Shown: one piece after another, positions 25,111 to 42,676 of the stretch
Layout: each line of letters opens with the position of its first letter
Position numbering within the stretch: the first letter of the stretch is position 1
NCBI RefSeq assembly: GCF_042242105.1
Contig: NC_092023.1
Coordinates: 12,539,933 to 12,603,932 of the forward strand
DNA length: 64,000 bases
Source of the DNA: Pempheris klunzingeri
Lineage: Eukaryota; Chordata; Actinopteri; Acropomatiformes; Pempheridae
Direction: 5' to 3'
Made by a program: the position numbers and the translations under genes
Notes under the pieces: model-generated
What the model was told of the DNA's origin: nothing
Databases searched by the model: none
The model's input: the letters and a program-made list of their open reading frames with translations, nothing else

Positions 25111-27336
25111 TCACGCCGCTTTAAGTTTTTTCTCTTCCAGCTCCTGTCCTTGCAGCTTCTCACTGATGTGTCGCTTCCATGACTCGTGAACCTCCATATG
25201 CACCTCCAGGTCTGAATCTGTGTGAAAGGTCCTGCCACATGCTGAGCAGCGAAAGGACTTGTCCGTGCTTTTGTTTTGCATCCCTGTGCACAATTTAAGA
25301 TGGTGGCTACTGGCAAACCTCTTGCCACATTTCTTACATAAATACGGTTTCTCTCCGGTGTGCTGTCTCATGTGAACAATACGATTAGAGTTCTGAGTGA
25401 ACGTTTTGCCGCAGAAGTCACAACTGAAGGGTTTTTCGCCGGTGTGAACTCTCACATGCAGAACGAGCTGGTGCTTCTGACTGAACTCCTTGTTGCATTC
25501 AAAGCATTTAAAGGCCTTCTCCTCTTTGTGATTCTCCTCTTTGCTGCTCGTCTTTGGTGTGATTTTGTACTCATTCTGCATCTTGCAAAATTTGAAATGA
25601 TTGCTTGTGGCGAAACTTTTCCCACATTTAGCACAAAAATACGGTTTTTCCCCAGTATGCACCCTCATGTGAGCAAGACGGCTTGAGTTCTGAACAAAGG
25701 TTTTGTCACAGTAATCACAACTAAAGGGCTTCTCACCTGTGTGGATCCTTGTATGCAGAACTAGCTGGTATCTTTGCTCAAACTCCTTGTTACACTCCAG
25801 GCATTTAAAGGCTTTGTGCCCCTTGTGACTCTTGTCTACGTGCCTGATGAGATACGAGTCCCTCTTAAAACTTTTACCACAAAAACGGCAAGACTTTTCT
25901 TCCCTCGGAGGCTGCTCCAGTTCCACAAAGACTTCAACGCTGTGACTCTGATGAGGCGGCGATGAACCATCACCTTCAATCCATTTGCCGTTCGTGCTTT
26001 CGCCTCCATTCGAAGTTACAGCAGCTGACGCTGGGGTCAGCTCACAGTTAGTGAGCGGCTCTGATTTAGGAGGTCTGACTTCAGCATCGTTGGAAGAATC
26101 AGCCTCCACGTCTGGACTGATACACTGATCCACCTGCTCCTCTTTGACCTGTGGGAGCTCCTGGATCTCTGTTTCCTCCAGACAGGGAATCTGTTCCAGC
26201 TTAATGTCACATTGCTGCTGTGAAGGAGGCATCTGGGCATCTAAAGGACAGAGAGGAAATCTGCTGTCAACTTACACAACTGTGATATGGAAACTTGAAA
26301 CCTTGAACATTTTTAACAACTGTGATGGAGAAATTAAGTGGGCAGCACGTTTTACAGTTGAAGAATAAACATGACACTTATCTCTGGTCGACAAACATTT
26401 CTGTGGCATGTAAAGAAATGCACCGACACATTCTCCACCTCTCTGTCTTACCTTCAGAGGAATGAGAATCCAACGATTTGGTCCTTTCATTTTCCAAATC
26501 CTGTTGAAATTAACTTCCCATCAGTGTGTATTATACAGCATAGGCAAGACAAAGTGAACACTTTCATTGTGATTTAGCCACATTACTATAACAAACAGTG
26601 CCAGAAAAGGTGGATCTTATAGTTTAGGGCTTCAAAAGATCTTCAGTTTTCGATCACAAAGGGAACAAATCCTCACAGCGAAGAAGTTCAAACTAGGTTA
26701 TTCAGTGTTTTGTCAAGTCTGTCATAATTTGTGATCTACCTGATGAACCTGAAATGTGGAAGAGGGTGATCTAACTTGTTTTAAGATCGTGTGAAAATGA
26801 TTTACAGCTGACAGCACAGATTAACGTCAATATTATTTGTTATAATTTATTTGTCATTATGATTAACGTTATTTCCTAAATGTCCTCTCTTCTTACAGTT
26901 GTTAGTAAATAGTGTATATTGGCTGGTGCATATCTATATAATGTGTAAAGTGTCTTAGAAGGTAAACAGATATTTACTATAATAAATATATCTATGATAT
27001 TATACTAAGAGTTATAATATTGACGCTCACCTCAGAGACGCTCTGCTCTGCGCTGCAGGCGGACACGTTGACAGTCGGCACAGCCGTAGGCGTCAGAAAT
27101 CGGTGCATGGTGTCGGTCCTCTGCTGTCCGTTAACCGTGTAGTCCTCCGGGACAAAATGCTCGGAGCAAACGATGTATCTCCTCAGCTCGGCCAGAGGAG
27201 TATTTATATCGACGTCCAAGGCAAACAGCCATAGTTTGAGCCGCGCAGGTTCCCTGACTGGAAGGCGGTGAAACGACAAAGCAGCGCCGGTCTTTGCTTT
27301 ATTTCTGCACGTCTTCACAGCGCAGGAGAGAGGCAT
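25111..27336 (-). CDS. THAP-domain / C2H2 zinc-finger fusion protein
   Basis: Three coding exons: 27336-27031 (306 nt, phase 0 end), 26500-26452 (49 nt, ends phase 1), 26240-25111 (1130 nt). They total 495 codons including TGA, 494 residues. Exon 1 is a THAP zinc-dependent DNA-binding domain: MPLSC-x4-C at residues 5 and 10, invariant Pro26 and Trp36, C57-x2-H60-F61 and an AVPT motif at 85-88. Exon 2 is a charged linker (DLENERTKSLDSHSSE). Exon 3 has an acidic spacer and eight finger units; units 4 and 7 (HFKFC, HLKLC) have Cys in place of the last His. Units 2-4 and 5-7 are a tandem repeat of a three-finger module. TGEKP linkers are present. Likely a nuclear DNA-binding regulator. No named orthologue recognised. 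Splicing of all three exons is inferred from phase and motifs. Confidence 0.82.
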
Positions 27337-27453
27337 AGTACAGCAGCCTGCGTCATCTTATTATCATTGTGTGTATGATAACGGCAGCCCTCTAGCTTGG
27401 CACTCACCCCGTGCTTCCTTCTTGTGGATGAAGTTTGTAAACAATATCGACAT

Positions 27454-27461
27454 ACTTCCGG
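27454..27461 (-). promoter_or_regulatory. ETS-type site upstream of the THAP-C2H2 gene
   Basis: ACTTCCGG on the plus strand (CCGGAAGT on the coding strand) lies 118-125 bp upstream of the THAP ATG. The position and perfect core fit a housekeeping-type ETS/GABP promoter element. No TATA box seen. Confidence 0.35.
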
Positions 27462-27783
27462 GTAACGTAAACCGCGTCAGCGTCTACATGCGCACACAGA
27501 AAAAGTAGTCCCCCAATAATCTACCCACGAAATGTCAACTTTATCTGGGTTTCATTGGGGGAAATGAAAAAAAAACACAATGATGACAGGTGTTAGAGGT
27601 GTGGCAGTTAGAAAACCAAAAAGCATGATTTCATGTTTCAAGTACACTATTTTTGCCAACTACCTACTTGTAGACATATTATAGGCTGTGAGTTGATTTT
27701 TAATCTTTCTATAGTGTGGATTTTCTAAAATACATTTATGAATAAATAAATAAATCATTCTACTCGTGTAAAATAGTAAATGA

Positions 27784-28131
27784 TCAGATAAACTTTCCCT
27801 GGTTTGCAGATGCTTTCACTGTGCTGACATACTGTGGACAAACAACAGCAGGCTGACAGGAGGCTGCATGACTGTTATGAGCTGAGGTGATGCTCAGCTT
27901 CCACTCTTCTTCTTCCTTCTTCCTTTTTTTATTTCCACGTGCCACAGCAGAGCAGTCTAATGAAGTGGCCCGACAGCTGGCGGTTCCTTCTGTTTCACTA
28001 TAGAGGTGTTTCACACAGTTGGAGGGAGCGGCCTCCAGCATCGCTGTGAGCTCCTTTTCTCGCTCTCTGATCTGCTGGAATAATTGATATTGGCCCCTCT
28101 GCTGCTGCTCCACATTGGGAAACCACCCCCG
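27784..28131 (-). CDS. Possible orphan 3' terminal coding exon, unknown gene
   Basis: A strong acceptor (GTTGTTTTCTCCCTCAG) opens into a reading frame of about 115 codons ending TGA at 27784. It starts RGWFPNVEQQQRGQYQLFQQ, goes on with a helical, charged segment (REREKELTAMLEAAP) and later a basic cluster, GNKKRKKEEEEWK. I do not recognise the family and could not find convincing upstream exons on the minus strand between here and lgalsl. It could be the last exon of a small gene, an alternative lgalsl exon, or chance. Confidence 0.3.
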   Translation of the reverse strand, partial: RGWFPNVEQQQRGQYQLFQQIREREKELTAMLEAAPSNCVKHLYSETEGTASCRATSLDCSAVARGNKKRKKEEEEWKLSITSAHNSHAASCQPAVVCPQYVSTVKASANQGKFI

Positions 28132-28173
28132 CTGAGGGAGAAAACAACTTTTCAGAGACTTCAGGGGCACCAC

Positions 28174-31100
28174 TTAAACATGAAAGAACCCATACGGTAC
28201 TGACTCTGATTTGGGGTTTACTCCACCTCTGGAATAGAAATATGCTATGTTTGTACTCTCTCTCTCATTCCTGTCAGTCATTCTTCATTTTCTGATGTGC
28301 TCTTCTTTTGGGTTGTGATGCTTAAAGTATATTTTCCAAAGGTTAAACTTCTGAACTCTGAAATTTGTTTTAATGATGTGTTTTTCATTGAGAGTATGAA
28401 GATATTCCCAGTTTGGATATGAGGCTTGGACTGGTTATTGTCTAGTTTGCCCTTTTTGGATTGTTCTTGTTGATAAAAATCACTTTGTCCTGGAAATATG
28501 TAGTTGTTTCAAGTGTAGCTCTCATTTGATCAGGTGCTGCACCCTGTGATTCTAGTATAAAGATTTTGGTTTCATGTGGTGAATTTGATGCCTGATGAAG
28601 GTCAGTAACCTTAATCTGTAATGAACTCAGTTCTGACAGGGTGCAGGAATTTTTTTTGTTGTTGCATGATTTCATTTTCCTACATAACTGTCTACCAGGT
28701 ATCCATGGCAGAAGACGTTTCATAGAGTATCAGTTATATATGCTGACTAACTATAAAAATAAATAAGATATGATGGGAGCAGCCACCTCAGAGTGATTTC
28801 CTGTCATTACTGATTGATTTAGAGGTAACTACTGTTTTCTTTGTTGTCTGGGTGAATATTCAGTGTTGATCATCTGATCACTTTCAGACAGAGTCACTGA
28901 GCACAAGAACAATGCAAGATGAGAAGTTTATTGGTTTGCAAAGTAGCTGTTTTTACAAAAGCATGAGGAGGAAAAAAAAAAAAAAAAAAAAAACACTTGG
29001 AGAAGTCTAACACAATGGTGGAATGTACCGTCTTCATCTAAACACTGGTCCAGTGCACATTCTCAATGAGACACAAAATCAGGGTCATCTCAGGATATTT
29101 TGGGAACTTGCATCGCGTTTTAAGGACAAGTGCTCCTGTTTCTGTTCACCACAGAAAGCTGTTCATCTGAAAAAACAGCAGATCAAACAGCCACCAGAGA
29201 GGCCCAACATGATGCTCGGTAACATGAAACACCTTCAGAAGATCAAAGTCACAGCATCCTGGTGATCCTCAGACTTGGTACATCCCAGAAAACACTGAAG
29301 TCAAAATGAGGGTTAATCTTGTTTTGCAGTTGAAATAAAAGAATCTTTGATCCAATACTCACTTCACACATTTCCTTGCCACACAGGAAAGTACAATATG
29401 AAAGATTTGTACATGTCAAGGCCCAGAACCAAAGAAACACTTTCATCATCATAAAAAACCCCCCAACTTTTCAGGATGTCTTCATACAAACAGCATTAAA
29501 ATAGTACGTTACCAATACAGTAGGTATTACGTTACCACACACAGCCCTGCTGGTTACACTGTAATAAATAGAAATGATAACATGATTGTACATCCACACA
29601 ATACATTAGCAACAGATCAGCCTACTTCTACTCAGAGGACACTTCATACTGTAAATGGACATGATGACGTAGCCGTTCATACAACAGTCAGGTAGATTTT
29701 AGCACTGTTTAGAAAAGGTATTGTGTCGTGTTATTTGTTAGAAGTTCAGGGGGGGAAAAAAAGCTTGATTTATATACTTATGTCAATTTTCTTGCTTTGT
29801 GTAATGTTAATGTCAGCAGTGTTCAAAGACTGCAATTTGGTAGGTACCAATCTGGAATTTTCATAAATACTAGGCGAATGGAAAATAAAATGCAACCGCA
29901 AAGGGGAAGTCTGCCCTTGAAAACAGGCCTGACAGTAAATGAGAATAAAAAACAACGAGCATGCTTGACTGGACCAAAAACTGGCAGTATGATACCGCAA
30001 TCTTTCATGTTTACAAAATGCCAGGTACTAGCTTACATGCACAACAAAATGCTTCCTGCTGCTTGGTATTCCTTGTGTATAATCAAAGCCTGTGAGGCCA
30101 CACATGTAAATATGTACATCCAAAGTCCAAAAGAAGGGTAACATACAGACCTGGGTCACATAAAATCTCTCTCTTCCATCAATCAGACGCCCCTTGATTT
30201 TTTTAACTGAGGGTAGGAGGGCAGTCTCTCCATCACCAGATTACAATCAGGAATGAGGAACATTCAGTTTTTCAGTTTAAAGGGTTGAAGAAATATCTAA
30301 ATAATAGTTAAGAGCAGGAATTATGTCCCAGGGCTGTTCTTGAAAAGACATGGGATCATTAGGAGATCAGGAGGTGGGACCTGTCATACACTTAACACTT
30401 CAGGAAGAGACACAATATATGTTGAGGTTTTCTGAGCACACGTACCAAAATTGTTTTTTTTTGTTTGTTTTTTTTTAAACGGGAATACTAAGTAGTTGAG
30501 TCCCTAGAGTGGACACCAACACCTTTTTTTATTAAAGTGCACCAGTACCAAATAATCAAGCTCAAGTACCCTGCCAGCTTATCATTTACCTGTACTGCAC
30601 CCACTTGTGTAGAAAACCCAAAACACACTGTGCTCGTACACAGCCTGAAAACCCACAACAGTCCCAAAAACAGTTTGTCAAAGCTGAGTGCACACGTACA
30701 CACACACACACGTTCAAGTCCTTTAATTCAGGGAGTCTTGAATCAATCATCTCCCTCCCCCACAATTCTGCTGCCAGCTTGGCTCCATGTGTGACAGCTC
30801 AGGAGCCAAAAACATGAACCTGTGTAACACTTAAACACACACCTTGCTTCCAAATCCATGAAACACACTGCTGAGTTATGATCATATTCTTTACATGATG
30901 TATATTCACGTTTTCAGAGGAAACTGTAGCGTAACAAATAGGTGTTCACCAGTAAATAGAAGGAACACAAAAATATAAAAAAAAAAAAAAAATGCACCCC
31001 GTCAACACAGTTGCACCTTATTTGTACAGGTCTGTGCGGTTGTAATACTGGAGTAATACATTGCTCTGGCTCACATCCTCTCAAACTGCACTTCTTACTG

Positions 31101-34054
31101 TCCCCTCACACCAAACTGGATTCTTTTCCCGTTTGCTTCTGAAATAGACCAGCGCTTGCGGAGCAAAAACGAGGAAGACCCTGTCTGACCGACCGGGAGA
31201 AAACAAGTTCTGCTCGGCGGCCGTCAGTCCTGGAGCAGAGACCTTATTGCTACATGAAGAAGGGCTAATAAATATTCAGTGCATGCATGAATGAAAGCAA
31301 AGTCTGTGTATTTCAAAGAACGCCGCACGCGGCAGACAGTAACGAGGTTTCCTCAAAGTCTGCTCAGAAATCTAAAGGAAGGTTCATTAGTGAGAGAGAT
31401 TACCAAGTGCCCTGCAGTGAAGTCAGTGCAACTGTCCTGCACAGATGTCAAGGCTTACTCTGAAATCACAACAGCAAAAGGTCAGGGGAAAACCTCAGCT
31501 TGCTTAAGATCAAGTGTGAAAAACACCAAAAACCTAATGGTAATTTGGTGCAGCTTAATGAAACAATCTACCAACAACTTCCATTTGCTTCTTCGCTGTG
31601 TCCAGCTGCTCAAAAAGTGGGTACGAACCACAACACAGAATTAAGATCATGCATTCAGTTTTCTGTTTGAAGTGTGACATCTGTCTGCACAGACGATCAA
31701 AGCTTCTCCACGTTTCGTCATCATCCATTTTAGAAGCGTCTAACAAAGTCACCCTTTAGGGCTTTATAAGTTGCAAATAATGACTTTATTCATGGTTAAT
31801 ACATATTTTACCAATGTGTTAAAGATCATATCATTATGAGCCCCTAACAGGAAAAAATCCCTTGGCTGTTTCTCCTGCAGTATAAACACTGGCTTTGTCC
31901 GTTTAGCTCTTTAGTCTTTCATGCAGACAACCACTGACAATTTCAGCCTTGATGCATCATTGTAAAGTGAAAAAGTCAGGAAACCTTCTTGATAATTTAT
32001 TAACATTTATAACTGCAGCACTGATGGTTTATTAGCAGGTTTACCAGCATTGATAAATGCATCATTATCAAATACAAAAGAAACACAACCTGGCAACCCA
32101 AAAGTTGTTCTCATCAATGGCTTATAACTGATCTATAAAAAAATGTATTAGTAAATGATTTATTACTCATTAATGAAGCCAAGAGTACCACCTTATAAAT
32201 CCTTCATTACATAGAGCTGTGCCCAGAAATCTATGCAGTGAAAATCCTACCTAGTTCTACTGTATGTGTTCAGCAAACAGAGCATAGTGAGTGTTGATAC
32301 AGTGGAAGGTGTAAACAGAGCACCCGAAGACAGAACTCTTAACGCTCTTTAGAGATCTGCTCTGTGATTACTGTGTATCTATCCTAACTTCCTTTCTGCC
32401 TCTGTGACAGAGACTCAACTGTACTGGTTAGACTTGTAAAAACCTGCGGGCTGCATTAAACAAGGGTGCTTTAAAGTGTCCATCTGCCTCCGTGTGGACA
32501 AGTCGCTGATGTGGAATGATTCAAGAAACACTTTGAAAAGCCATAAAACACATAAGACGCTCTGTAGGACCGAAAAAGGACTATAAACAGCACCAGTCAT
32601 ACCACCAAAAAACTGCGACATCAAGTAATCCTCTTGTGCATCACTATATCTTCTACGCTACTATAGAAACATGAATACTATACATTCAAAATACCATCAG
32701 GATCTGAGCCTGCTTCCAAACAGCCAACTGAATGTTGAATGTGAAATTTTGTTTGACTTTAGTTTGCGCTCGGCCAACATCTACACACTTTGATAGCACA
32801 GCTTCTTCTAAATCTGCACTGAAGTGAAACTTTTTTTTTTTTTTAGAAGAATAAGTTGCATATTGGTTTAGTGTACAGTTCAGTTGAGGTTCACATGGAA
32901 AATGTGAGTGTGACAGCAGAGAGCATAGTCCAATTTTCAAAGCTCATCTAAAAGCCATTTCTCTACTCTCTTTGCCCTCCAGAGTAAACAGTGATAATTC
33001 TACTTCCTGTTCACCACATGTAAAGTTTCTTTCTACAGGAGAACGGCTGCAGTGATCGCTAAGATGAGTGCCTACTACCAACACACGCCGTGTACAGCAT
33101 GGGACGCTTTCTGATCCATCTTGTCATGATATAATCCTCATTATTGGGTATTTAGGTCGGTGAGACTGCAGCGTGTTGCCATGACTACTGGGATAAACCC
33201 AAGGGAGGGCAGGGGAGTGCTTACAGAGTTGGAGGTAAATCAGCACAGAGGAAACTGGGTGTGATACTTTGCTCTGTTGTGGTCAGAGGAGTTAACTGCA
33301 GCAATAAATACACGTCAAGCTGTGCTGAGCAAAATCAAATCTGAGCGCGTCAAACAACCTGCAACATTTCGCTTTAAACTAGTTTCATCTGGAATGAAAA
33401 TCATGTTTCTGTCCACGTGGGACGGCTCAGATTGAACATCTAAAATGCTGCTCAGGTCCAATTCTTTCTGACAAACTATGATCAGTGTCTCTATCTTGCA
33501 TTTTCCAGTTTATCCAAAAGGTTTTGGAAGATTTGTATAATCCTAGGGAGTCGCAGAATTCAAACATTTCATCAGTCACCAAATTTGGATAAAGCAAGCG
33601 TTTGCTTTCATATTAGCTGCTAAAATATTTTTTCCTGAGTAACTATTTTCTATAACATCCGAGTTATTTTGCCATCTTTGAAAGAACTCCACACCTGCCT
33701 CTATCTCAGCATCCCTACAGGATTCAACGTAAAAAATAAATGTGCTATTAATAAGTCGTGAGATCCCTGATCTGACAAAACTGGGGCTACAAAGAGAGAA
33801 ACCTGAAAATGGAGCAAACACATTCACCCTCAAAGCATCCTCATCAGATCATGGTTAAACACAAAGGAATGGAAAGAAGTGAATGAATGTAGCAGAAGAA
33901 CTCTACCGCCGGCGCCTTTTTCCAGTTGCTTTGCTGCTGCAGTGTTGCATGATGGGTATGGATGATGATGTAACAGGCGCACGTGTGCGTGGTCATCTGT
34001 GATCAAGTTCCTCGCTTCACATACGACTTGCAGAGCAGGAAGAAGAGTGGGAAG
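28174..34054 (-). other. lgalsl: lgalsl 3' flank, probable long 3' UTR
   Basis: About 5.9 kb without a recognised coding exon. Mammalian LGALSL mRNA has a long 3' UTR, and a minus-strand AATAAA at 28928-28933 followed by an oligo-T/A tract could be its end; this is inference. Contents include an A-run at 28974-28993, a CA-rich patch near 30700, an A-run at 30978-30992, and a repeat-like stretch at 31990-32215 with recurring TTTATTA/CATTAAT motifs. Confidence 0.35.
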
Positions 34055-38566
<4,512 letters not shown>

Positions 38567-39589
38567 CTTGAGCAGAATAGCATAGGATGCTTATTATAGG
38601 AGCAGAGGCAGCCCTGCCGGGGAGCGTGTGGTGTGTCAGCGTCGTGGCACTGACTCAGGAGTGTATTCCTGTTCCTGCTCCTATTCCTGGGTCTCCACGT
38701 CTGAGCGGGCCTGGCACAGAGCGCAGCCACCTAGCAGGACATCCCTCCGCTGCACTGTCTGTCTGAAATGGGTGGATATCTGCTGACGTATGCTTTATAA
38801 TAATTACAGACTAAAAGCTTAATCCCCGTCTGTTGGAGAAGGCTAATCAGACAGATTTTCCTCAACCCTTCACCCAATTAGGCAACGCGCTCTTTGGGCT
38901 TTTCCTTTCTGGGTTTAGATCAACGATCCAGTAAATAACTCAGACTGAATAACTGCTTGTTGATTAAGCGTCTGACTGCCGCGCTCGTGCGTCTCACTGT
39001 GGGGTTGCGGCCTAATTGGCCGAAGTGTGCACATCCAATGATTTTTAATGATTCAACAACACTGTGGGCCACAGAGCAAAAAGTAGGGCAGTTGTGAGCT
39101 TGGGACATTAATTGCTTTTCACTGAATGAAGTGGAAATTAAAAGTGTTTCCCGTTCATTGACTCTTACACGGACACCCCCCCCACCCCCCTCCCTCACTG
39201 TCTTTTTTTTCCCTCTATGTGTCCAGTCCTGTGCATGCAAGCACCCCTCCACACACTAAACTACCCCCACCCCCTCATACTGTGTGCTTCTTGTAGTTTA
39301 ACTGGATCCTTCTGCCCCTCTGTGGACATTTAGAGGCATTACAGGTGGAGGCAACATTTCAGCTTCACCTGGATGGGTCATAGAGGAGTCAGTTAGAAGT
39401 TCTTCAAGCCATTTATATCAAGGATTACATTAGTTACATTACACAGTCTGTGACAAAGTGGGTGAGCGCTCATTTCTCCTCACCACTTGTCCCTGGACAT
39501 GTTCATGGTACATTCTACTTTCTGTTTTCCCTCTGTGTGTTTTCCTTTAATTTAACCAGGCCAGTGGAACATTAAGGCACATACTATCC

Positions 39590-40340
39590 CGGGTTTGTTT
39601 GTGTTATCAGGTTACAGTTGACCTCTAGTGCATGTAGGATTAAAACACAGTCATTTAGTTCAGTTATCCTTTATTAAGTAGCAGGTAAAATGGGGTTCAA
39701 TTGTTCATTCCTTTGTTTATACTTACCTTTGTTTGTCCTGGCTCACCATGCAGGAGTAGTGTTTGGAGAGGAGGCCGGCCCAGCACTTCCGCAATTTATG
39801 GTGTTGATGATGTCAGCGGTTACATCATTGGGTCAGACCAAGTGGAGGGTTTCTTTTTCCTTTTGACAAATGTTTTGTTGGTATTAAAATGCATAGATTG
39901 TTGTTTTTACTTGTTTAGCTTGTGGGGAAATGGTTAAGAAATGTCTAGAGGTTTGTAGTGTGTGCTGTGATTTTATTTGCAGATTTGTTTGCATTCACAG
40001 TACAGACTACGTCACCATGTTACCGAATGGTAGAGCTGAAGTGAGCCAAGGTGGGAATTGAATGCCCTATATAAAGAGTAGGTACTTCAATGCCTGGGAG
40101 AGAGGATGGATTGACAGAGATGTGAGGGCTGTGCTGCCACAGTAATAATAGTTCTTTTTTTTTTTTTTTTGAGTAGCTACAGTTTAGTTTTCAAACTGTT
40201 TCTTTGTAAATAAATTTTGTATTGTTTTGTAATTTAACTTCATGGAGCACTTTGAAATAAAATCACCTCTTTTGCACTCAAGAAGTCTGAGTCTGCCTGC
40301 CTGCCACCTTCCTTGACCTTTTTGGCCGGACTACTCTACA
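39590..40340 (+). mobile_element. Possible solo LTR (low confidence)
   Basis: The stretch has in order a TATATAAAG box (about 40070), a T-run (40147-40161), AATAAA signals (about 40210 and 40256), and a GT/CTG-rich end (gtctgcctgcctgccacc) closing in ...ctctacaca. That order of TATA box, polyadenylation signal and U5-like tail is what an LTR shows. I could not find a matching 5' terminus or target-site duplication, so limits and identity are tentative. Confidence 0.25.
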
Positions 40341-40382
40341 CAGTCCCATCTTCTTTTACCCCTCCAGATTAACTTAATGTTT

Positions 40383-40432
40383 GACATAAGTATTTGATAT
40401 TTGAGGCGACATAAGTATTTGATATTTGAGGC
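40383..40432. repeat. Exact 25-bp tandem duplication
   Basis: Two identical 25-bp units (starting gacataagtatttgatatt) lie back to back. The lack of any mismatch suggests a recent replication-slippage event. Confidence 0.9.
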
Positions 40433-42676
40433 AACAAAAGTGTGTCCACAGTGGGACATAAACGACCGTAGTATCACAGTCTGCACTCAAACAGGTGAAA
40501 TTAATATTTAGGTGTTGGAGTTTGGAGCAGCACCTCAAAACAGGTGAGTTTCTGTGTCTTGCTTAAAGGCCCACGGCAAGGCAGACACCCATGAAATGGT
40601 TTTTATATCACCTCTCACTTTTCCTGCTGAGGAAAACTAACCAAGGAGTGTTTTTTTTTTTTTTTACAATATATTTCATTCATTCATTCAAGTGCAGCAC
40701 TGGAGGGAATTCTTTGCATTCCAGCTGTTACCACTGATCACAAGTGATTGAAGGCCTCCTGCAGGCTGGTCTGTTAGGCAGGGATGAGTCTTTTGGTTTC
40801 TGCTTCCCTCTTGTGGTTTCTGTGAGAACTACACTATGACCCCGAATCATATTTTGAAAGTAATTTCCTCATTATTTGTTGAGAAATCTTCTTTTCAGGG
40901 TTTTGTTGGGATAAGAAATGTCCAACATGCCTGGGATGGAAGGGTGGGAGACTTTTCTCGAGATGAGCCAGCCTGATACAGCTCTATACCTCCAGGAAGT
41001 GACAAAGAAATGCAACCGAACAAGCGGCAGACATGCAATACTGGAGGCTCTTTGCAAAATGAGATGACTGCAGGCAGGTTGTTTACACTGCAATAATCTC
41101 CGTTCTTTTGAATTGTATAACACATGCTGACAGTAAATTAAGATAATTCCTTTCGTTTGCGGCAGTGGTCAAAGAAGTACTTAGATACTAACTATATAGT
41201 ACAGTATTATCAGCTACATGTTCCTAAAATACAAGGAAAAGTACTGTTTCCACAGTAAAATGGACTGATATATTTTCATATCCTATATTATTTGATCATT
41301 TATACTTATTCATCATTATTAACTATAGTCCTGTGGGCCCCTCCAAAGGGTCACCACATAAATCTAAGGGGTCGTGAGATAATTGGGGGAGACCGGGGCT
41401 TTTGTTACCACGCTGTTTGCTCTCATGTGAATTGCTCAACAACACACACTTACAACAGTCCCTCCTATATTGAGCTTGAGGGTTTGGGATGAAATGGGTA
41501 CCATCACAGGGTTAGTTGTCCCTGTAGTTAGTACAGTTTGAATTATTCTCTGTAATGAGAAGTGAGATGAAGAAATTTACAATGTTTAAAAAATTCCAGT
41601 TTATATTAAAGCCATAGTTTTACATCAACTCATTATAGTGTAACATCTACTGGATGTCACAGGTGAGACAACCAGCCCCACCTGACCTCTCTACACAGGT
41701 TACCACACGTCTTTAGCTAGCAACTGAAAACAGACTGAAATAGAAGTTACTACCTTCCTCTTTTTAATAAATGTTTGATTATGCCTGTAGGTGCTGTACA
41801 AGCCTCAGTGTTTTGTGTGTCTTATACAAAATGACCAGACAAATGTTTGATATCAACATGATGAAATAACACCGTCTAATTTGGCCATAATAAGCACTGT
41901 GACAACCAACACCCGAGACAATCAGCCCTGTTGTCCCCTAATGAGACAAATTCTACCACTCAAATCTGTTTTCAGTTTTGGGATTTTCTTCTTTAATATT
42001 TGCCTTTTTTGTATAATATTTGGGCCTCAATCAATAAATCAAATGAAATCATGTGGGAAGTTTGGAGGGGAAATGTCTCTTTGGTGGAACTTAGAAACAT
42101 CTGTAACTTGACAAAAACCCAACAAAGCACTGCTTTTATAAGGTTTTTTTAAAAAAAAATCTTTTGTCTTTTGTATCTTAAGCACAGCACTTAGTTACTT
42201 TCCACTACTGGTTTCTGGATCAGATTCACCTCATAGAAGTGTTATCATAAAGGTCCAAAGAGAAACAGACGAGGGCAGATGACTTCTCAAATAATTGAAA
42301 ATATCACCAGTTTATTTTCAATTATTTATTTGAGTTTTTACAAAAGTAAGACCCTAAACCTCATGTTTAAACTGATATTTTTTGCAGTGGAGCATCCTCC
42401 CCTTCATGTGTGACACCGACAGCAGCAGAGCTGGCAATGAATTACACACGAGACCAGATCAGCAAATCCTCCAGGATCCAGTATTTTCTAATCCTTAGCT
42501 TATATAAAACAGAGACAACAGTTGGTCTGACTTCAGAATAAAAAGTCCCAGAGCACATCCATCCATCCATCCATCCATCCTTCCCCCTCACTCTCTCTCT
42601 CTCTCCCCCTCCTCCCTCCCCCTCTCGCTGTCTCTCCTCTCAGAGCTGTCCGGTCCGCCCTTCTCTCCCTGCTGCC

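Larger units (their letters stand above)
38621..42676. other. Divergent intergenic region, lgalsl / abch1
   Basis: About 4.1 kb between two head-to-head genes. No coding exon recognised. It contains C-runs near 39174-39190, a possible LTR-like unit (about 39590-40340), an exact 25-bp tandem duplication (40383-40432), a T-run near 40658, a (CATC)n run at about 42557-42582 and a CT-rich tract to 42630 just before abch1. Confidence 0.5.

Noticed and set aside
28442-28723. 93-codon minus-strand frame
   Set aside because: No recognisable domain, composition not clearly coding, no persuasive splice partners; likely chance in 3' flank.
31990-32215. Conserved regulatory element
   Set aside because: The recurring TTTATTA/CATTAAT motifs look like a decayed interspersed repeat, and conservation cannot be judged from one sequence.
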